From: Hexactinellida sp. DTS-2022
Taxonomy: Eukaryota; Porifera; Hexactinellida
Assembly (NCBI GenBank): GCA_028753945.1
Contig: JAPNXP010000001.1
Span: 1,302,001-1,366,000 of the forward strand
Length of the DNA: 64,000 bases
Direction: 5' to 3'
The notes below the pieces were generated by a model. The model was not told where the DNA came from. It saw only the letters and a list, made by a program, of their open reading frames with translations, and searched no databases. The translations under genes and the position numbers were made by a program. This document shows positions 53,801-62,800 of the stretch, in pieces. The first letter of the stretch is position 1. Every line of letters starts with the position of its first letter.

Positions 53801-56800
53801 CTGCCAGACATCCTGCACAAGAAGAGAACATTCCAGAACACGATAACTGACGTCATAACTAACGACAGCGACATCAACAAGTTGCAAGACAACATAATTC
53901 GGGGCGTGAGGGCTAGCGTTGAGGAGGTTAACAGGTTTATTCAGACCACGTGGGTGGTGAAGGGCTTCAAGGAAGTGTGGGAGCTGAACAAGGACAAGTT
54001 CATAGAGCGCTACCAGACGAGTCTCAAGGAGAAACCGGTGGCTATAATGGGGGAGGACGTCGGGAGGTACAACGAGATCTCTAACAACGCCCAACAGCAG
54101 GACACCAAGGTTCCTATTCACTTCGTGATGCTGGATTGCTCTCCGCTGAAGAACCACATCCTCCGACACTGCACTGAGTGGCAGACGCGGCTCTGCGACC
54201 TCTTGCAGGAGGACGCGACCACGCGGCTGGACGCGCTGCACGGGTACGTGCGCGTGGGGCGGGAGACCCTCTCAGCTGACGTGGTTAACCTGGACGAGCT
54301 GGGGGATCAGCTGGGGTTCCTGAAACAGCTGCAGGAAGACAAGAGTGCGAAGGAGCAACTCATAAAGCCGATCCAGGACCAGTTCGTGATGCTGGACTCG
54401 TACTCCGTGAGTGTGTCGGAGCAGGTGACTGACAGACTGGAACAGCTGAGACCCTCTTGGGAGGAGTTCAATGCGTTCCTCGTGACCAGCGAGGAGAAGC
54501 TGAAGAAACACAAGGAGAAGTTCAAGGCAGGCCTGCTCCAGTCAGCGGAGGACTTCAAGAGACAGGTGTCACACCTGTGCGATGACTTCCAAGCGAAAGG
54601 ACCGTTCAGCAGTAAGGTTAGTTCTGGCGATGCGCTTGAGATTATTCGTCAGACCAAGAAGCAGTTGGAAGACCTGAAGGCTAGGGAGAGCAAGCTGAAG
54701 AAGGGACTCACACTGTTTAACATTAAACAGCCGGCAAACAACGCCATAGCGATCTTAGAGAAGGAGCTGGAACAGCTGGAGCTGATCTGGTCGCTCAGTG
54801 GCGAGTGGGAGGAGGCTTGGAGTGCTTGGAAAGTGGGGAAATTCGGCGACCTGGACACAGACAAGATGTTGTATGACGCCCAAGGCATCTACAAGCGGCT
54901 AATTCGCATCGGCCGCGAGGTTAAGGAGAAGGGGTGGGACATCTGTGAGATTCTTAAAGAGCGGATTGATCAGTTCAAGCGGACGATGCCTCTTATTCAG
55001 GACCTGAAGAATGACGCGCTGCGACCCCGTCACTGGAACCAGCTGCAGGAGGAAATACAGAAGCCTTTCGACCAGGAATCTGAAGAGTTTACGTTGGAGA
55101 AGATAATCGAGCTCGGGTTCGATGCGCACTCTGACGTAATCGCAGAGATCTCCAGCGCGGCCAGCAAGGAGCTGGCGATTGAGAATCTCTTGAAGAGCAT
55201 TGCGGCGACGTGGGAGGAAGTTAATCTGGACATAGCGCCGTACAAAAACAGGGGACACCATCGGATCAAAGCCTCGGAAGAGTTCTTTCAACTACTCGAC
55301 GACAACCAAGTTTCTCTGTCTACCGTGAAAGGGTCTCGATTCGTAAAACCTTTCGAGGAAGAGGTTGACAAGTGGGAGCGCAAGCTCTCCCTGGTCGTAG
55401 AGGTTATAGAAATGGCTCAACAGGTGCAGCGCAGCTGGATCTATCTCGAGAACATATTCATCGGACAGGACATCCGGAAACAGTTGCCGGGCGAGACTTC
55501 GGAATTCGATAAGGTAGACGTGGACTGGAAGGCCATAATGCAGATCATAAGCGAGGACAAGAACGCGCTGAGGGCAACTCACTACCCCCAGCTACTCGAC
55601 AGACTCACCGACAACTACAGCAAGCTCGAGAAAATACAGAAGAGTCTAGACATGTACTTGGAGACGAAGCGACAGCTGTTCCCTCGGTTCTACTTCCTCT
55701 CCAACGAGGACCTGCTCGAGATCCTGGGGCAGTCTAAGAACCCCGAGGCGGTCCAGCCGCACCTGAGGAAGTGCTTCGACAACCTGAAGCTGCTCGAACT
55801 CAGGAAGGAGAAGACGAAGACCTACGCTCAGCAGATGGTGTCCGGAGAGGGAGAGAAGGTGGACCTCCACACAGAAGTGCTCCTGGAGGGACCCGTGGAA
55901 AGCTGGCTGACTGACATTGAGAACCAGATGCGTAACTCTCTGCACGAGCGACTGATCGAGTGTAGGATAGACCTGAGGAGGAACCCGAGCAAGAGAGACA
56001 GGTGGGTGTTCAACTGGCCGGGACAGCTCACCCTCACGGCCTCTCTCATCCAGTGGACCTCTGACTGCACCAAGGCCCTGCAGCAGGTCAAGGAGCGCGG
56101 CGAAAAGCGACCCCTCAAGAGTCTGAAGAAGAAGCAAATCGCACTTCTGGAAAAGTATTCCGAGATGGTGCGCGGGAAACTCGATAAGATGCAGCGAGCA
56201 AAGATAGTTGCGCTCATTACCATTGAGGTTCACGCGCGTGACGTAATTGATCGGATGGCTAAAGGTAACTGCAACGATGTAAATTCGTTTGAATGGCTTC
56301 TGCAGCTGAGGTTCTACTGGGACCGAGAAGTAGACGATTGTATTATAAGACAAACGAATACTCATTTCCAATACAATTATGAATACTTGGGCTGTTCAGG
56401 CCGACTGGTCATAACTCCACTAACTGACCGTTGCTACATTACTCTCACAACCGCAATGCATTTGTTCAGAGGCGGGAGTCCCAAAGGCCCGGCTGGAACT
56501 GGCAAGACAGAGACGGTTAAGGATCTCGGGAAGGCGATGGGTAACTACGTCATCGTGATAAACTGCTCCGATGGCCTGGACTACAAGTCCATGGGTCGCA
56601 TGTTCTCTGGCCTAGCGCAGACAGGCGCTTGGGGCTGTTTCGACGAATTCAATCGGATTAACATAGAAGTGCTGTCAGTAGTGGCGCAGCAGATTCTCTC
56701 CATTCTCAAGGCTCTCGGGCTGAAGAAGACAAGGTTCACATTCGAGGGCCGCGAGATCAGTCTCATCTCCACCTGTGGGATATTCATAACTATGAACCCC

Positions 56801-59800
56801 GGGTATGCGGGCCGCACTGAGCTGCCAGACAACCTGAAATCCATGTTCAGACCAATCGCGATGATAGTCCCTGACTCGGCTCTAATCGCAGAGATAATCC
56901 TATTCGGGGAGGGGTTCGGTCAGTGCAGACTGCTGGCCAAGAAGGTGAACACGCTCTACGTGCTGGCGCTCCAGCAGCTGTCTAAACAGGACCACTACGA
57001 CTTCGGCCTCAGGGCGCTGGTCTCAGTGGTGAAGTACGCCGGAAAGAAGAAGCGAGCCTCTCCAGAAGTGTCGGACGAAGAGATCCTCCTCCTGGCCATG
57101 AAGGACATGAATCTGGCCAAACTGACCTCACACGATCTCCCGCTGTTTAATGCCATCACCGCCGATCTATTTCCTGGTATCTATGTGCCCCAGTTGGACT
57201 ACTCCCTCATGACCACTGCGCTCTCCACCGAACTGAAGGCCGCTAACCTGCAGTCGAGAGAGGCCTCCATATCAAAGGTCATCCAGCTGTACGAGACCAA
57301 GAACACGCGTCACGCCACTATGATGGTGGGCTACTCTGGGGCTGGGAAATCAGTGGCCTGGACCATGTTGCAAGCCACCCTCACTCGCCTCAACAAGGAA
57401 AACCCCAAACTCACTCAATACCAAAAAGTATTAATACACGCCATCAACCCTAAAGCAGTTAATCTAGAGGAGCTCTATGGCAAGTTCGACCACAATACGA
57501 ATGAATGGACGGACGGTATTCTAGCTAGCGTGATGCGTACAACGTGTTCTGACGAGAAGCCTGACGAGAAATGGATCCTCTTCGACGGGCCTGTTGACAC
57601 CCTCTGGGTAGAAAGCATGAATTCTGTCATGGACGATAATAAGATTCTCACCCTTATAAATGGGGAGCGCATTGGGATGCCCGACCAAGTCTCTTTGCTG
57701 TTTGAGTTAGAAGATCTGGCTGTCGCTTCTCCATCAACAGTTAGTCGCTGTGGAATGGTGTACTTCGACAGTAACACTCTTGGATTCGAACCCTACTTCG
57801 TGTCTTGGTTGCAGATGATGCCAAACAAACTACAAGATCCGCTTAAATCCCTTGTAAACAAACACGTAAACAGAGTTCTTGAGTTTCGCAACAAAAATTG
57901 TACAGAGTTAATCCCCATAACTTCCCTCAGTTCCATGCGTAGTTTGTGCCGTCTGTTGAAGATATTTTGTACTCAAGAGAACGGCGTTAATCCGGATGAT
58001 ACGGAGAACTTCCCGCGTCTATTGGAAATGTGGTTTCTTTTTTCTATTATTTGGTCGATTGGCGCTTCCGTAGACGAAGATGGTAGAAAGAAAATGGACA
58101 CTCTCTTCCGGGAAATTGAGGGCGCGATTTCTGCCAAAGACACTGTCTATGAGTATTACATTGATGTTAAGAACAAGGCTTGGACGCATTGGGACCAGAA
58201 ATTGATTGACGGTTGGAAATACAACTCTTCTCTTCCTTTCCACAAACTTATAGTTCCCACTGTCGACACGGTCCGCTACCACTACTTGGGAAACACACTG
58301 ATACAGAACTTGAACCCCGTCATGTTCGTGGGGCCTGTCGGCACTGGCAAGACGCTCGTGTCTTCTGGCATTCTTTCCAAACTCGATGAGAATGCGTGGA
58401 AGGTGCTGGTGATAAACCTCAGCGCCCAAACAACCTCGAATAACATCCAAGAGATAATCGAGAGTAAAATGGAGAAGAGAACAAAGGGAGTGTTCGTGCC
58501 TCTTGGCGGCAAGAAGATGGTTACCTTCCTGGACGATTTCAATATGCCGAAGAAGGATAGATACGGGTCTCAGCCGCCCCTGGAGCTGATGCGACAGTGG
58601 ATGGACTATGGATTCTGGTTCGACCGGCAAAAGCAGATAATTAAGAACATTAAGGACATGCACCTCATGGCAGCAATGGGCCCCCCTGGGGGCGGGAGAA
58701 TGGTGATATCCCGACGTCTCCTGTCTAAGTTCTCTCTCTTCAACATGACCTTCCCCACAGAGAGTCAGATTAAACGGATCTTTGGATCTATGATCAACCA
58801 GAAGTTGCAAGAGTTCGAGGAGGACATAAAACCTCTCGCGGTGCCCATCATTCAGGCTACGATTGACGTTTATAACTTTGTGTCTGTTCGCTTCTTGCCC
58901 ACGCCTTCCAAAATGCATTACCTCTTCAACATGAGAGATATGGCTAAGGTTTTCCAGGGAATGATGAGAGCGAATAAGAACTACCACGATAGGAAAGAGT
59001 CCTTGGTTCGCCTATGGATACACGAGTGCTACCGAGTGTTTGCAGATCGCCTCGTGGAGGAGAAAGATAAAATTATGTTCAATGAGCATATCACTGGAAA
59101 GCTCGCTTCTATGTTCGACGTATCCTTCCATTCCATTTGCAAAGACAAAGTTGTTCCTATATTCGGGGACCTCCTGAACCAACAGTACATGTTCTACGAG
59201 GATTTGAATAACTTCAAACACCTCAAGACCTCAGTTGAAAACGCTCTGCAGGACTATAATAATGAGCAGGGGATGATCCCAATGGACCTCGTGCTTTTCA
59301 GAAACGCGATTGAACACGTAACCCGCATCACTCGAGTCATCCGTCTGGAGCGCGGAAACATGCTGCTCATCGGCATCGGAGGCAGCGGCCGGGGGAGCCT
59401 CACTCGCCTTGCCGCGTATGTAATCGGATACTCCGTGTTTCAGATTGATGTGACGCGTTACTACAAACTCAACGAATTCAGAGACGACATCCGAAGGCTG
59501 TACTACAAGGCCGGCGTGGAGTACAAGCCCACCGTGTTTCTGTTCTCAGACACACAGGTAGTGGAGGAGAGTTTCCTTGAAGACATCAACAACATTCTCT
59601 CCAGCGGCGAGGTTCCCAACCTCTATACCCCGGAGGAATTTGAACCCGTCATGACAGAGCTGGCTCCTATCGCCAAGCGGGAGGGGATCCCGGACAGCCC
59701 TGAGTCAATGTACTCATTCTTCATTGAGAGAGCTCGGAACAACCTGCATGTCGTGCTCGCGATGAGTCCCGTGGGGGAGCCCTTCCGAAATAGGATCCGA

Positions 59801-62800
59801 ATGTATCCTGCGTTCGTTAACTGCACAACAATAGACCTGTTCACGGATTGGCCGAGGGACGCGCTCCTCGAAGTGGCAGAGAAGTACATGGAGGAGGTCA
59901 ACTTCGGAGACAACTCTGCTGCTCTCACAAAGGCTGTAGCCTCTATGTTCGTAACGATGCATCTTTCTGTTGTCGAGTATTCCAAAAAAATGTTGACAGA
60001 AATGAAGCGACATAATTACGTCACCGCGACTAACTACCTCGAGTTGGTGACTGGGTATAAAGGCCTGGTGGAGGAGAAGAGGAAAGAGCTTGGACACTCC
60101 AAGTCAAAGCTGGAGAACGGAATATACAAGTTGAACGACACCAAACAGAAAGTGGAAGAGATGTCTAAGGAGCTGAGCGCACAGAAGATCCTCGTGGAGA
60201 GCTACCAGAAGGACTGCGAGGAGTACCTGGTGGTGCTGGTGCAGAACAAACACGACGCTGACGAGCAGATGAAGAGCGTGGCCTCCAGAAGCGCTAAGAT
60301 CGGAGAGGAAGAGGAGAAGTGTAAACAGATGGCAGAGATCGCACAGAAGGACTTGGACGAAGCTCTGCCCGCGCTTCTTGAAGCTGAAAAGGCACTGGAG
60401 GCGCTCAACAAGAACGATATCGATGAGATCAGAGCCTATCCCAACCCGCCCAATCACGTTAGGATTGTTATGGAGGCGGTGATGACTCTGAGAGCGTGCG
60501 GCACTTCTTGGGCCGAGGCCAAGAAGGAGCTCGGGGGAGGCGGGTTTATAAAATCTCTGGTAAACTTCGATAAGGACAATATTCCGGATAAAATACTTAA
60601 GCTCATCGGCAGTAAGTACATCAACGACCCTGAATTTACCCCAGAGAACGTGGGGCGTGTCTCTTTCGCTGCCAAGTCGTTGTGCATGTGGGTGCGAGCG
60701 ATGGAGAAGTTCGGCAAGATCTACCGGACCGTGGAGCCCAAGCGGAAGCGCTTGCTGGAGGCGGTGTCTCGGCTGGAAGAGAAGCAGCGGAGTCTGGCCG
60801 AGGCGCAGGCCAAACTGAAGGAGATAAACGAGCGAATCGAAGAGCTGAAGCTCCAGTACGAGGAGAAGCTAGCGCAGAAAGAAGAGCTGAGAAGGAAAAT
60901 GGAGATAACTCAGGAGAAGCTGGAGAGAGCCGGAAAACTCGTGTCGGGTCTCTCTGGGGAATGCGAAAGGTGGACCCTGAGTGTCGCAAAGTACGAGGAA
61001 TCAATCGGTTTCCTGGTTGGGGATTGTTTGTTGGCTTCAGCGTTCCTGTCTTACATGGGACCGTTCCTATCTAATTACAGAGATGAGATGGTTTCCAAAC
61101 TCTGGATCAAACAGGTCAGAGAGCTCGACATTCCTTGCACCCCTGACTTTTCGTTTGCTACATTCCTGTCTGACCCGGCCATTATCCGCGACTGGAACTT
61201 ACAGGGACTCCCAGCTGACTCGTTCTCAGCTGAGAATGGAATTATCGTCACTCGCGGCAATCGATGGCCTCTTATGATAGACCCTCAAGGGCAGGCCATC
61301 AAGTGGATAAAGATGATGGAAATGGAGGCAGGCTTGAAGATTATCGATCTGCAACAGCCCGACTTCCTAAGGACCGTAGAAAACTCTGTTCAGTTCGGAA
61401 CTCCTGTTTTGCTGCAGAATATTGAGGAGGAACTGGACCCCTCTCTGGCGCCTGTCCTCAACAAAGCCATAATTAAGATCGGCAACAGACACGTCATAAA
61501 GCTGGGCGACAAGGAAGTGGATTACAACCCGGACTTCAGACTGTACATAACCACCAAACTCAGCAACCCGCACTACACACCCGAAATATCGACTAAAACC
61601 ACGATTGTTAACTTTGCTGTGAAAGAGCAAGGCTTGGAGGAACAGCTGTTATCGACTGTTGTCCAGAAGGAGCAGCCGGATCTGCAGAACCAGAAGAACG
61701 AGCTCGTGGTTAGCATTTCCACCGGCAAGAAGCAGATCAAGGAGCTGGAGGATAAGATCCTGTATCTGCTCAACACTGCGCAGGGGTCTCTCCTGGACGA
61801 CGAGGTTCTGGTTAACGCGCTGCAGTCCAGCAAGGGCGTGTCCCAGCAGGTGACGGACAAAGTCAAGATTTGCGTTGAGACGGAAAAGCGGATTGATGGC
61901 GCGAGAGACGCGTATCGATCGTCCGCCAAGAGAGCTTCCATTCTCTTCTTCGTGATGACGGACCTGGGGCGTATCGACCCGATGTACCAGTTCTCGCTGG
62001 AGGCGTACTTCGATCTGTTTGTTCTCAGCATCGACAAGAGTCAGAAGGGGTTCAAGCCGGAGGAGCGGATCCAGTACCTGAACGAGTACCACACCTACTC
62101 CGTCTACCGCTACACCTGCAGGGGTCTGTTCGAGAGACACAAGCTGCTCTTCTCGCTACAGATGTGCGCCAAGATCCTCGAGGCCTCCGGCAAGCTCAAC
62201 ATGGAGGAGTACAACTTCCTGCTGAGAGGGGGCGTGGTGCTGGACCGCGAGACGCAGATGGATAACCCCGTGTCCAGCTGGCTGGAAGACTCCTCCTGGG
62301 ACCACGTCACGGAGCTCGACAAGCTGTCCAACTTCAACGGAGTGGCGAACTCCTTCGAGCAGTACGGACGGGACTGGCACCGCTGGTTCACACAGCAGGA
62401 GCCCGAGAATAGCCCGCTGCCCGGCGAGTGGGAGAACGCGTGCAACGAGCTCCAGCGCATGCTCATAGTCCGCTGTCTCAGACAGGACAGGGTCACTCAG
62501 TGCGTCACTGCGTTCATAACTAACAACCTGGGCGTGCGCTTCGTGGAGCCGCCAGTGCTCAACATGCAGTCGGTGGTTAGCGACAGCAGCGCGCGCACCC
62601 CGCTCATATTCGTGCTCTCGCCGGGCGTGGACCCGGTGGGGGCGCTCACGCAGCTGGCGCTGGACCTGGGCAAGAGCGACCGGTTCGACACCTTGTCACT
62701 GGGACAGGGACAGGCCCCCATCGCGAGGAAGCTCATCACGAATGGCGTGAAGGAAGGCAGGTGGGTGTTCCTCGCGAACTGCCACTTGTCGCTCTCTTGG